Below are positions 1 through 9,086 of a stretch of 14,258 nt of DNA, piece after piece. The notes under the pieces were generated by a model. It did no database searches. It had not been told where the DNA came from and saw only the letters and a list, made by a program, of their open reading frames with translations. The stretch spans positions 2,767 through 17,024 of the forward strand of contig JAMYWO010000298.1 in NCBI GenBank assembly GCA_024220525.1. Reading direction: 5' to 3'. This DNA is from Cochliopodium minus (lineage: Eukaryota; Discosea; Himatismenida; Cochliopodiidae). The position numbers and the translations under genes are program-made. Numbering within the stretch: position 1 is the first letter of the stretch; every line of letters starts with the position of its first letter.

Positions 1-76
1 AATAAATAATAAATAATAAATAATAAATAATAAATAATAAATAATAAATAATAAATAATAAATAATAAATAATAAA
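1..76. repeat. 7-bp satellite (AATAAAT)n
   Basis: Ten uninterrupted copies of AATAAAT fill positions 1-70, followed by a partial, degenerating copy. The array probably continues beyond the left edge. It lies 3' of the donor site at 125 of the RCC1-RasGEF gene, so it sits inside an intron of that minus-strand gene, where the transcript reads ATTTATT. Confidence 0.95.
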
Positions 77-125
77 ATAAAATTAATAAATATTTGATAA
101 AAAATAAATTTATTTTTCTAGTTAC

Positions 126-3124
126 CAATAAGCTGAATTAAAATTGTTTAGTTTGACTAACTCTTGAAAAACCAAAAACAAATGTGCAAATTTCTTGTTT
201 CTTTTTTTGATGTTTGAACAATGAACCAGCGTTGTGATGCTCCATTGAATAACTTTAATGAAAAAAAAATTTTTTATTTGTTTTTCAAAAAGTTTTTTTT
301 TTAAATATTATTTTTACGGTTATTGAAGGAATTGATGATTCTCATCACGTTAGGAGCATTGACTTTATCTTTGTTCCACTTTTGTCCCACAAGCTCATAA
401 GTTTCTACAGTCTTCAAATTAAAATGATCCACGAGCGTGATTTGGATGGCGACAGTCTGTGGGTCTGAACGAAAAACCTCCTTTGGGCCTTTGCCAAAGT
501 CTTTAAAAAACAAATTTTTTATTATTTTTAAAAATTTTCAATATTGAAAATATAAATTCAAAAAAGTATCTTATGTTCAGATGTTAAAATTGATCTCAAT
601 CAAATTCTCGAAAAAAAAACGAGAAATTTATTTATGTAAAATTAACTCATTATTTTCAAAAAAAAAACATTTTAAATTTAATACTAAATTACTTATAAAA
701 ATTGATCTAAAATTTCTTTTTAATAATTGATGAATTTGATTGTTTTTTTTTTTTTACCAGAAAGAGGCGGATAAAAATTGGGCAAAGTTCTTTCTTCGTT
801 GATCAATCTCTCCAAAAACTGCAAAGAAGATTTGTTGACCCATTCTTTCACGGAGTCTTTAAGCTTCTCGTCTTTGAAAGGGTCAAACCGAATAGTTCTT
901 ATCTTGAACCAATCGTCCAGTAGCTTCAAAATTTTGAGAATGTTTGGTCTCTTCTTCTTTTCAGAGTAGGTAATATATCTAAATTTTAAAATTTAAAAAT
1001 AAAATAAAATTAAAAGAAATAATAAAATTAATAAACATTATTTTTAAACAAAAAATAATAAAAAAATAAAATAAAAATATTTTACAGTTTTTGTATAACT
1101 TCAAAAAGATCGTTGGGAGTACAAAAGCTGTGATACGTGTTCCAAAAAGCATACACGAAACTGTCAGGTGGGTTCTTAATCAAATATCTTACAAGTCCTG
1201 CGGTTTAAATTTTTTTTTTAATTTTTTTTTAATTTATTTTATTTTATGTTATTTTTTCATTATTTTTTGTTTATTTATTTATTTTTTAAATAATATTTTT
1301 TTTTTTTACCTTCTAAAGATCCACATTTTACTTGTGGAGGATCAAAAGAAGAAAACTCGATTTGTTTAGTGATTTTTAGGATCACGTTGGCAAAGATGAA
1401 ATCCTTCCCGCAACAAACGTTGATGAGACCTATCTTCAAGTGTGGGAGGGAGATTGGATGTTGGGGTTTTTTGGAATCAGGTAAAATTCCCCAAATGTTG
1501 ATCACACCCCTCGACAAAACTTTAATTTTTTTTTTAGTTTATTGTTTTTTAATTTTTATTATTTTATTTAATTTTTATTATTGATTTTTTCTTACTCACA
1601 ATGTATGTGTCACTGATTGAAACAGAAAAATCTTTTTTGTCGTTAAATACGTTTTGTTTTCTCGGTTGGGGACTTTCTATGCTTTTCCAATTTACTTTTA
1701 TGAATTCTGGTGCATTAGGAAGGTTCTCCGATCCGAAGATGCCATTCTCATTGGTTCCCCTAACAAAAGTTGAAAAATAAAAATTGATAAAAAATGAAAC
1801 AAAAATGAAACAAAAAAATTTTAAATACGTTATGAATAACTCTTCTCCCATGACTCCCAAAACAAAGTTTTTTCCAACTTTGAGATCATTAAAAGTGACA
1901 TTTTTAGACTTGGTGTCTTTGATTGCTAACTTTTTGGGCTTCTTGAAATCTTTGACCTGAAAAAAATCCTTTCCCCAATACATTATCTTTCCTCCCGAAA
2001 CACACCCAGAATTGTACTCATTCGAAGAAATCGCCGTCACTTTTTGCAAGTTTAATTCAATAGGGCTTGTATCATCCACAAACACTCCTTCTTTTACAGA
2101 GGGAGATCCCAAACAGTAGTGCTTGTTGGTTCCGTATGTCAGTAGCTTTCCCTCGTTTGTTAATATGATTATGTGGAAGTAGCCTAGAGATATGTGGGTT
2201 ATTAGTGCGGATGGACATTCTCTTTTAGGTGTTGGATCTTGATTAAAAAATGAGATGTGATGTTTCGTAGAATAGATTAGAAAAAGTTAAAGATTGATTA
2301 TAATTTATTCCATCTGTGATAAATATAATAAAAATATAAATATAAATATATTATAATTTATAAATTGGATTATATTGATACTATAAATTTCCAAAATTTC
2401 AATCCTTTGTCCATATTCCATTTAAGATTATTTTTTTTTTACTTTGTAATTTCGGGATGGTTTCTCCCCATCTGTATAATTCTCCCTTCTCCGTCAATAT
2501 AGCCGATTGATTATTAATAGCGTAGCAATTCTTCAGTCTTATTCGATCATAAATTTCTATTAGTTTTGGATTGTTGCTCTGAGCAAAATTTCCATGACCC
2601 AATTGGCCTTGTTATTCAATTATAATGAAAATATTTGTTAATTTTATTCGAAAGTGAATATTGAACGAATTAATAATTGGATAATACGCTATTATTTTTA
2701 AATAAGATCCATTATTATTGATACATGAAATCTAATTATCAAATCATGATGTTTTAAATGTGATTCATAGTGATCTCTAAGAGATCCATCGAGGAATATA
2801 TAAAATAAAAAAAATTTTCGTTGAGATACCAAAGTTATTTTCACCCCACGAATAGATCTGATTGGATTCTGTCAATATTAAAAAATGTTGATTCCCAAGA
2901 GCTATTGATTTCACTTTCTCAATATTGATGAATGGGAGATTGATGGGCTCATTTATAGAATAAGTGGATAGTTTGATACCCATATTAGCATTCTTATTGG
3001 CTATGGGCAAGATTAGATCCTTTACCATGATATTGTTGTTGCTAAAGGAAAATGATTTTTTGATGGTTGATGTGAAAGTATTCTTCTTTTTTCCAATCAC
3101 TATGGATGAACGGCCTTGATCCAT
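126..3124 (-). CDS. RCC1 propeller - RasGEF_N - RasGEF protein (3' partial)
   Basis: Probable exchange factor for a Ras-family GTPase carrying an N-terminal RCC1 beta-propeller. Visible exons, 5' to 3': 3124-2830, 2607-2443, 2237-1829, 1759-1596, 1519-1310, 1197-1086, 978-758, 500-318, 252-126. All are joined by GT-AG introns with matching phases and give about 628 residues; the rest lies beyond the window. Seven RCC1-type repeats can be followed from residue ~65 to ~405 (signatures IYSWGENNFG, LYRWGE, LLTYGTN, IMYWGKD, LFITGTNENG, INIWGI), enough for one propeller. RasGEF_N starts near residue 408 (GSLEGLVRYLI, then FWNTYHSFCTPNDLFEVI). The catalytic domain starts near 526 (TLVDHFNLKTVETYELVGQKW, then PNVMRIINSFNN and ELVKLNNFNSAYW). 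The start is the first ATG ahead of the first blade, after an AT-rich leader. It shares a 328-bp divergent spacer with the hydrolase. The GTPase target cannot be read from sequence. Confidence 0.85.
602..628. repeat. Hairpin in RasGEF intron
   Basis: TTCTCG (605-610) and CGAGAA (620-625) are perfect inverted arms around a run of nine A, with flanking A/T able to extend the stem past a one-base bulge. It lies in the long intron (757-501) between RasGEF_N and the catalytic domain. That intron is much longer than most others in the gene, and I found no open exon inside it. Confidence 0.6.
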
Positions 3125-3452
3125 ATTTTCGCCTATCTATCCTCAAATTTTTTTTATATTTTGAATTTTTTCATTGTTGATATTTCCTTTTAGACGTTTA
3201 ATTTATCAGATTTCAAATTGGATTTCTGATGAGTTTTGAATACAATAATATCGAGTTCACAATCATTTAAAAGTTTAACTGTGCAAATACAAAATAGAAA
3301 ACATCATTTTAAAATGGAAAACATCATTTTAAAAAAGAAAACTTTGAATGAATTTATCTGAACTGGTTAGGTAAAGTTTGATTTGTTTCTTATCAAGATG
3401 GAAATTCCAATCAATTAATTAAAAATATTTTGAGAAAAAAAATAAAAAAAAA
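3125..3452. promoter_or_regulatory. Divergent spacer of RCC1-RasGEF and hydrolase genes
   Basis: This 328-bp AT-rich stretch separates two start codons pointing in opposite directions, so it must hold the 5' control regions of both genes. The start codon at 3453 follows an A-run. No TATA or known factor site can be named with confidence; the only distinct element is the tandem repeat at 3297-3342. Confidence 0.6.
3297..3342. repeat. 20-bp direct repeat in divergent promoter
   Basis: The unit GAAAACATCATTTTAAAATG (3297-3316) is repeated with two changes at 3317-3336 and begins a third time at 3337 (GAAAAC). The copies are directly adjacent, period 20 bp, about 110-155 bp upstream of the hydrolase ATG. 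Confidence 0.9.
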
Positions 3453-4738
3453 ATGGGAGAAATAAAGCAAGAGGAGAACTTTTCATTGACAGATGATAAT
3501 CTGAAGATAAGATATTGCATTTATACTCCAGACTTAATCAAATCAGACATACCTCTCGTAACTCATTTTAAATTTTTTCAAAAATTTAACTCAATAGTGC
3601 ATCATTTGATAGGTATTGGGTAAATAATATGAATATTAAAAATCAATTTTTCTTTATTTCGCAGTTATGGGATGGACAGGGGTAATTGGTAAAGTTCAAT
3701 TTTTATTTGGCTCCAATTTTGAAAATTAAAATTTGGATATAGAGGATTGGGGGATTTTCATTGAAGAGATATGTAAAAAAACGGGGAAAAAAGTGATTGC
3801 ATTTGATAATAGGCAAAATATCAACGAATTTTAAAACATTTTTTATAAAATTTTTTGAACAGAGGAATGGGTAAATCAGATGTCCCAAATGAAGATATAA
3901 GTATGGACAGATTTTGTAGAGATATAGTCGGAATTTTGCAGTCAGAAAAGAACCTTGGTTTTAAAAAAGTAGATTTATTTGGAGTGTCCATGGGAGGAAT
4001 GATTTCCCAAACAATTGGTTTATTTTTTTTTGTTTCAATTTACTTTCAACTCATTATTTATATTTTCTAATAGCACTTAAACATCCAAATTTGGTGAACA
4101 AGTTAATATTAGGTTGTACTGATTCAGGTAAAGAAATTATCATTTTTTTTTTTTTATTAATATATTTAAAAAAAAAATTATTATCAAGGTGGAAACGCCA
4201 GAATAAGAAATGAAAAAACCATTCAACAAGTAAAAATTATTTCAAAAAATAAAAATCATCTTTTTTTAATAACCCTTTTATAAAAAAGATGATGACCCCT
4301 TCCAAAGACAAAAGAGTCATGGCATCTAATGGTCTAAGAGTAAATTTCACCAATAAATGGATTCAAGAAAACAACCAAGTTTTCGAAAATTTGGTGGATG
4401 AAAACATGAAATTCAAAAGGTCTTTAAAGGGAATCATGAAACAATTTGCTGTAAAAAAAAAAACTTAATTTTAAAATTTTTCTTAAAAAATTTTTTATTA
4501 TTAGGCCATCCTCTCTTTTGACGCTTCCAAAAAAATTAAAAACTTGAAGTGTCCTACCATGATCATTCATGGTGATTCTGATTTACTGATTCCGTATGAA
4601 AACAGCAACTACCTTCTAAATAACATTGTGAATTCAAAAAGGGAAACTTTGAAGGATTGCGGACACATGTTTTGGGTGATGCAAGCTCCCCAAACTGTAA
4701 AGATTGTACAATCTTTTTTGAACGAATCGAAATTATAA
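3453..4738 (+). CDS. Alpha/beta-hydrolase fold enzyme
   Basis: A 283-residue serine hydrolase of the alpha/beta fold, cytosolic as far as can be seen (no signal peptide). Exons: 3453-3557, 3613-3619, 3665-3688, 3743-3812, 3863-4017, 4074-4127, 4189-4229, 4289-4450, 4505-4738; together 852 nt, divisible by three. The first strand reads IPLVLVMGWTG across two introns. FDNRGMGKSD follows, then the nucleophile elbow GVSMGG (Ser111), HGDSDLLIP (acid, probably Asp232) and GHMFWV (His260), so the triad is complete and the enzyme is probably active. Length suits the family. Oddities are a 7-nt second exon (GTATTGG), without which the first strand and frame are lost, and a GC-AG intron at 3813-3862. 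The substrate is not predictable; esterase, lipase and small-molecule hydrolase are all possible. The gene is divergent from the RasGEF gene and convergent with the next. Confidence 0.9.
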
Positions 4739-4809
4739 ACTTTAATAAAACATAAAACAATTTTTTTTTGTTTGTTTATTTAAAAGTTTTAATTTTTATA
4801 TAAAATACT
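4739..4809. terminator. Convergent 3' ends with AATAAA signals on both strands
   Basis: The hydrolase stop (4736-4738) and the glycoprotein stop (4810-4812) face each other across 71 bp. AATAAA occurs on the plus strand at 4744-4749 and on the minus strand at 4780-4775, each just past the stop it would serve. The shared A/T-rich spacer probably serves 3' end formation for both transcripts, whose tails may overlap. Confidence 0.6.
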
Positions 4810-6849
4810 TTAATTCATTTCAACTTCTTCTTTAAATTTTTTGGACATTTCTCTACCTTCTGAATCCTTTACTTTTTTGGCAATAAAAAAACCTGGAAAA
4901 AATTATCAATTAAAATTTCAAAATTGGGGTTTTTTTTTACCAATCACTGATAGAACTAAAAGCAAAACAGGTATTCCAACAGCAAGGCCAACTATCAAAC
5001 CAATATTTGAACCACAATTTTTTAAAGTAGTTGAAAGGGAGACTGAAAGAGAATTAACCTGATTATTTACATTATGATTATATTGGTCGCACGTTTTATA
5101 ACTTGGTTTAATTTGAATTTGGGAATTAGAAACATTCAAAATAGTTAATGTTGAATTTTCGAGTTGAGGTTTTTGGTTCAAAAGAAGGGTTATTGATCCT
5201 TTGATATCTACACAACCAGATACATTCAATGAACCACTTTTTTCTCCTACAATAATAACAAGTGTCGCATTTGATGACTGGTTATAGTTACCAATAATTT
5301 GTGTTACATCATTCACTGTAATATTGCCATCATTCAAAGTGTTACCTGTAATTACCTTTTAACATAAAAAGTTAATAAGTATAATAATAACAATCATTTA
5401 CCCACACATAATGGTTTTGTGCATTTGGAATACAATTAATACTAAAATTTTTTATATCCAATGAAACTTTGATCACACTTTTCACAATTAGGCACAAGAT
5501 AAACACATTTATTTGTTGAAGTAGGTGTCAGTGTGGTTGGAGCAGGTGTCAGTGTTGGAGGATTTGTGCTGGGGATTAGATTCGAGGGTATTTCTGTAGA
5601 GGGAATAGTTGTTGAAGGTGTATTAGTCGAGGGAAAAGTTGTTGAAGGTGTATTAGTTGAGGGAACAATTGTCGAGGGGGAGTTGGTAGAGGGAATTATT
5701 GTAGTAGATATATTGGTGGGTGGATTAATAGGTGTAGTAGTGAAATTTGAAGTAATATTAAATTTTGAAATCCTTCCATCCGAAATCCTCAATCCTAATC
5801 CAAAACAATATAAAGAATCAAACTCAAATATATTGATATTTGAAGGTATAGATCCATTAATCAAAATAATCCCATTGTTTGAATATTGATAGACTAAAAT
5901 AGAGAATTAAGAATAATAAATAAAATTTCAAAGTGGGTTTACAGTTTGAATTTGAAGAATTGTAAACATAAACCAAATCCATAGAATCTATGAATCTTTA
6001 TGAAAAAGTAAAGTATTAATTTAACAAACTTGAAAATGATAAATTTTTTTACAGTTTGTCTACCATACCATGCAATGTCCAATTATTAATTAACCAACCT
6101 GTTGCATTTTTAACTGTTATTTTAGTGGGTGAGTCAAGAAAGTATCCATATCCATTTGAGTCAGTGTTGACAACAGATCCATTCGCTTCGAAAGATGATA
6201 TTAATATTGGTTCGGTGTTATAAATATTGCAATGTGTCAAGTTTTTGGTCCAAATTGATACATTACCCTTATTATCAGATACATCAAAATCTTTTTTTTA
6301 TATTATTATCGTCATTATTATGCAAAATTTTATTTTTAAAAAATGATTTTCAATACCAGTGATATTAATTGATTGTGTGAAATTAACATATTTAGTTATA
6401 ATTGATGAATTCACATCAATTTGAATAACAGAAAATGGTTCGTTAATTGCGGCCTATTTATTATAAATATAAATAATATTGACCATAAATAATTAATTAA
6501 TTTCTTACCCATATATGATTGGTTTTGTTTTTTGGAACTGTAATATCCAATACTGACAAAAAATCATAAGGTATTTTTGTGACATTAGAATTTTCAGTGT
6601 TTGCCTTGAAGATTTCTGTCTTGGTGGCCACAAAAGTGAAATTAAAATTATATATTTCGAATGTGGTAACATTTTCACTGTCCCATGTTAAAACATGATC
6701 AGTGAACATATTTACGTTATATGTCATATTGGCAGAGCAAGAAGCTTAAAAAAAAAAAAAATTTTGAAAAAATTTGGAAACAAATTATTATTTATACCAT
6801 TGATTGAAGTGAAGAGAATTGCAAGTATTATGAGAATCAAGTGTGACAT
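4810..6849 (-). CDS. Secreted/type I membrane glycoprotein with P/S/T stalk
   Basis: No known family recognised. Exons: 6849-6798, 6744-6509, 6453-6357, 6290-6053, 5995-5943, 5893 to about 5445-5485, then to 5402, 5355-4941, 4892-4810; about 560 residues. It opens with a signal peptide (MSHLILIILAILFTSING), cut by an intron at its end. The ectodomain has many N-x-S/T sites, then a threonine/proline stalk of ten-residue repeats (PSTNTPST type), a second beta-rich region, a transmembrane helix (IGLIVGLAVGIPVLLLVLSV...) and a short charged tail ending EVEMN. Two segments resemble each other: ITVPKNKTNHIW near residue 90 and NCIPNAQNHYVW after the stalk. Each is followed by a phase-0 intron right after the Trp codon, suggesting an internal duplication. 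Between stalk and second region the frames do not join cleanly (about 5442-5485): either a 37-nt intron or a one-base lesion. A cell-surface or adhesion role is inference. Confidence 0.6.
5581..5700. repeat. 30-bp minisatellite coding the P/S/T stalk
   Basis: Four in-register 30-bp units (5581-5610, 5611-5640, 5641-5670, 5671-5700); the second and third are nearly identical. Read on the minus strand each gives ten residues of the PSTNTPST type. The period is a multiple of three, so copy-number changes would lengthen or shorten the glycoprotein stalk without breaking frame. Confidence 0.9.
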
Positions 6850-7042
6850 TTTTTTTTTTTTTTTGATTAATATAATATTTAAATATTTTTTTATATCCTC
6901 GAATCAATCCATAAAGAAAAAAAATAAACTATTGAATTTATCTATGCTTTAATTGTCTTTATTTTTTTGATAGCAAAATATCAAATTCAAACTATATGAA
7001 TTTTTTTTCCTATACAAAAAAAAAAAAAGTCGAATTAAACTT

Positions 7043-8938
7043 TCACAAAAAAATAATGGAAAATATAATTACATTAATTCGGATTTTTAAGTTGGGAAGA
7101 GTGTCCATAATGTTTTGTGTTTTTGTATGATGTTTCAGCTTGATAATAAAATAAAGTATGGGCTTTGGAAGCTTCAAGTGAGTTTGGAAGAGCCTAGTCA
7201 AGTTTGAAATCGTTTTCATGCACATCAAAAAAGCAAAGATTCTATCTCTGAACCCTTTTGGGAAGTGATGATGCACTTTATGAGACCATTCCTTTTTAAC
7301 CAAAAGTTTTAATTTATGTAATTTTATTAAAAAATAAAGATTAATACCAGTAAAAAATGATTGTGGAGCAAATGAACATTTTCTATTCCTATTTTGCAAG
7401 CATAGTTCCTGTCATATTCATCCCCAAGACCAAGTCTTCCTCCTTCTCCGTATCCACAAATGAAAATTTCTTTTTTTTCTTTGATGATATTTTATCGTTA
7501 AGACTTTTTAAAAAATAAAAATATTTACTGTTAAAGAAAACAGAGTGAAAATATCCGGTAGTAGCACGTTTGATATTTTCAAGGTTTGTTTTGGTAAATT
7601 TCAACGAATTTTGGTGATGACCTAGTGAAAGTTGGCCTTGTGTGTTGAAACCTGTGGAGAAAACTTCTCCTTCTTCTAATGATCATCTTTATTATAAAAA
7701 AATGTGTACTACCTATTAAGAAAGTTACCTGTAATTATAAAAGTGTGATAACCACCACAGTGGATAGTAGAGATGTTTGGGTAGGTATTGATTATATAAA
7801 CTCCGTATTGGTTGTCACAGTTATTTAAACCCAGTTGGCCATCTTCGTTTCTCCCAAAACACATCATTTTGGTTATCCCATCCTCTTCTTTATTTTGAAA
7901 TCAATTTAATTTTATTTATTTTTAATTGGAAAGAAATTTTTACTAACTAAAATGAAGGAGTGATGATATCCGCAACATACAGAAATTATATTTTGGTCAG
8001 TTAACAAGAGAGTGTGTTCGAACACATAATTTGTTTTACAATCAAACCCTCTTGAAAAATTAAAATTTTATTTTTAAAAATAATTAGAGTTGAAAAATTA
8101 CATCTCCCCATATTGATTTGATCCCATTACCCAAACACTCCCATTTTCTATTCAAATAAGTTGTTTAACTCTTTTTAACAATCTTTAACTAAACTAGTTT
8201 ACTTTTTAAAAACAAGTAATGATCGTTTCCGCAAGAAAAGGAGTCCACGTCTTCAATATTTATTTGAGTGTATCCAGATGTCGTTGACTTGAAATTTTTT
8301 CCTGTGAAATATGTTTTGCCGTCGTCTTTAAAAATTTTTCAAATAAAAAAATTATAATATTGAAAATATTTACTTTTTTGTATGATTGTAAAGTATTCTG
8401 ATGCACATAGTGTTTTTACATTGTTAGTTATTTTGATGAATGTATTTTGATTTGTATTATTGCCTATCCCCAGTTGGAATTTATCATTGAGCCCTTTTTT
8501 ATAATTCAGAAAATGTCACTCTTTATAAATATATTCTCCTAAAATTATTACCACATCCATATAGATCTCCATTCACTATTTTTAAAATTTATATCAGTTT
8601 AAATTTCTTTTTTCATTATTTTTTTTACTTTCCACATACATTGAGTGATATTGTCCCAATACTATCGCTTTTATATTTGGATTGTGCATTATCTTTTTTG
8701 GGATCATCACATTTTTGAAATCTCCAACACCACATTGACCATATTTATTGAATCCAAATGAATATACTTCTCCATTTTCTATCATTTGAAGTTATTTATA
8801 ACCTTTTTAATATCTCAATTTTTTACCTAACATGATGATGTTGTGATCTGAAAAGCAAGATGTACTTGTTGCCCTCATATTGCTTTTGAATTTTTTTATT
8901 TTTCAAATATAATTGTCATTTGGAAAAAAAAACCTCAT
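7043..8938 (-). CDS. Seven-bladed RCC1 repeat protein
   Basis: Protein made mostly of one RCC1 propeller; the partner is unknown. Exons: 8938-8934 (tentative), 8882-8827, 8778-8629, 8575-8552, 8493-8374, 8325-8203, 8147-8102, 8050-7944, 7887-7729, 7675-7529, 7469-7348, 7291-7043; 1308 nt, 435 residues. Seven blades follow one another: ENGEVYSFGFNKYGQCGVGD, MNGDLYGCGLNDKFQLGIG, NDGKTYFTGKN, KNGSVWVMGSNQYGEIG, DGITKMMCFGRNEDGQLG, EEGEVFSTGFNTQGQLSLG, KIFICGYGEGGRLGLGDEY. A last exon of 82 residues (WSHKVHHHFPKGFRDRIFAF, later LPKPILYFII) looks helical and is not RCC1. A phase-1 intron precedes the same point of each blade. The start is uncertain: just upstream, 9045-9010 encodes RFVSCGENNIK, expected as the closing strand of the propeller, but in another frame and without an ATG. 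The stop of the 2H gene lies 149 bp upstream on the same strand. Confidence 0.82.
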
Positions 8939-9086
8939 TTTTTTAATTTTCACTGAATTTTCTAAATTTTGCTTTGTGAAGATCTTTAGAAAAAAATAAC
9001 CTAACTTTGATATTATTTTCACCACATGATACAAATCGAAATCAAAAGAAAATTTTTGTTTTTTAATTTTATCTCTTCATTTTTTT

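Noticed and set aside
778-969. Plus-strand open frame over the RasGEF_N exon
   Set aside because: Antisense shadow; the minus strand gives a clear RasGEF_N sequence with in-phase splice sites.
1564-1830. Continuous coding through Phe-rich stretches in the RCC1-RasGEF gene
   Set aside because: The Phe/Ile/Lys-rich parts are A/T-driven translation of introns; removing them at GT-AG sites restores the RCC1 repeats.
5533-5889. Long plus-strand open frame rich in Val-Glu-Gly
   Set aside because: It is the antisense of the P/S/T minisatellite; the repeat keeps all frames open and the minus strand has the signal peptide, introns and membrane segment.
7389-7604. Alternative minus-strand frame over the seventh RCC1 blade
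   Set aside because: The spliced frame reading IFICGYGEGGRLGLGD matches the repeat; the alternative frame runs through an intron.
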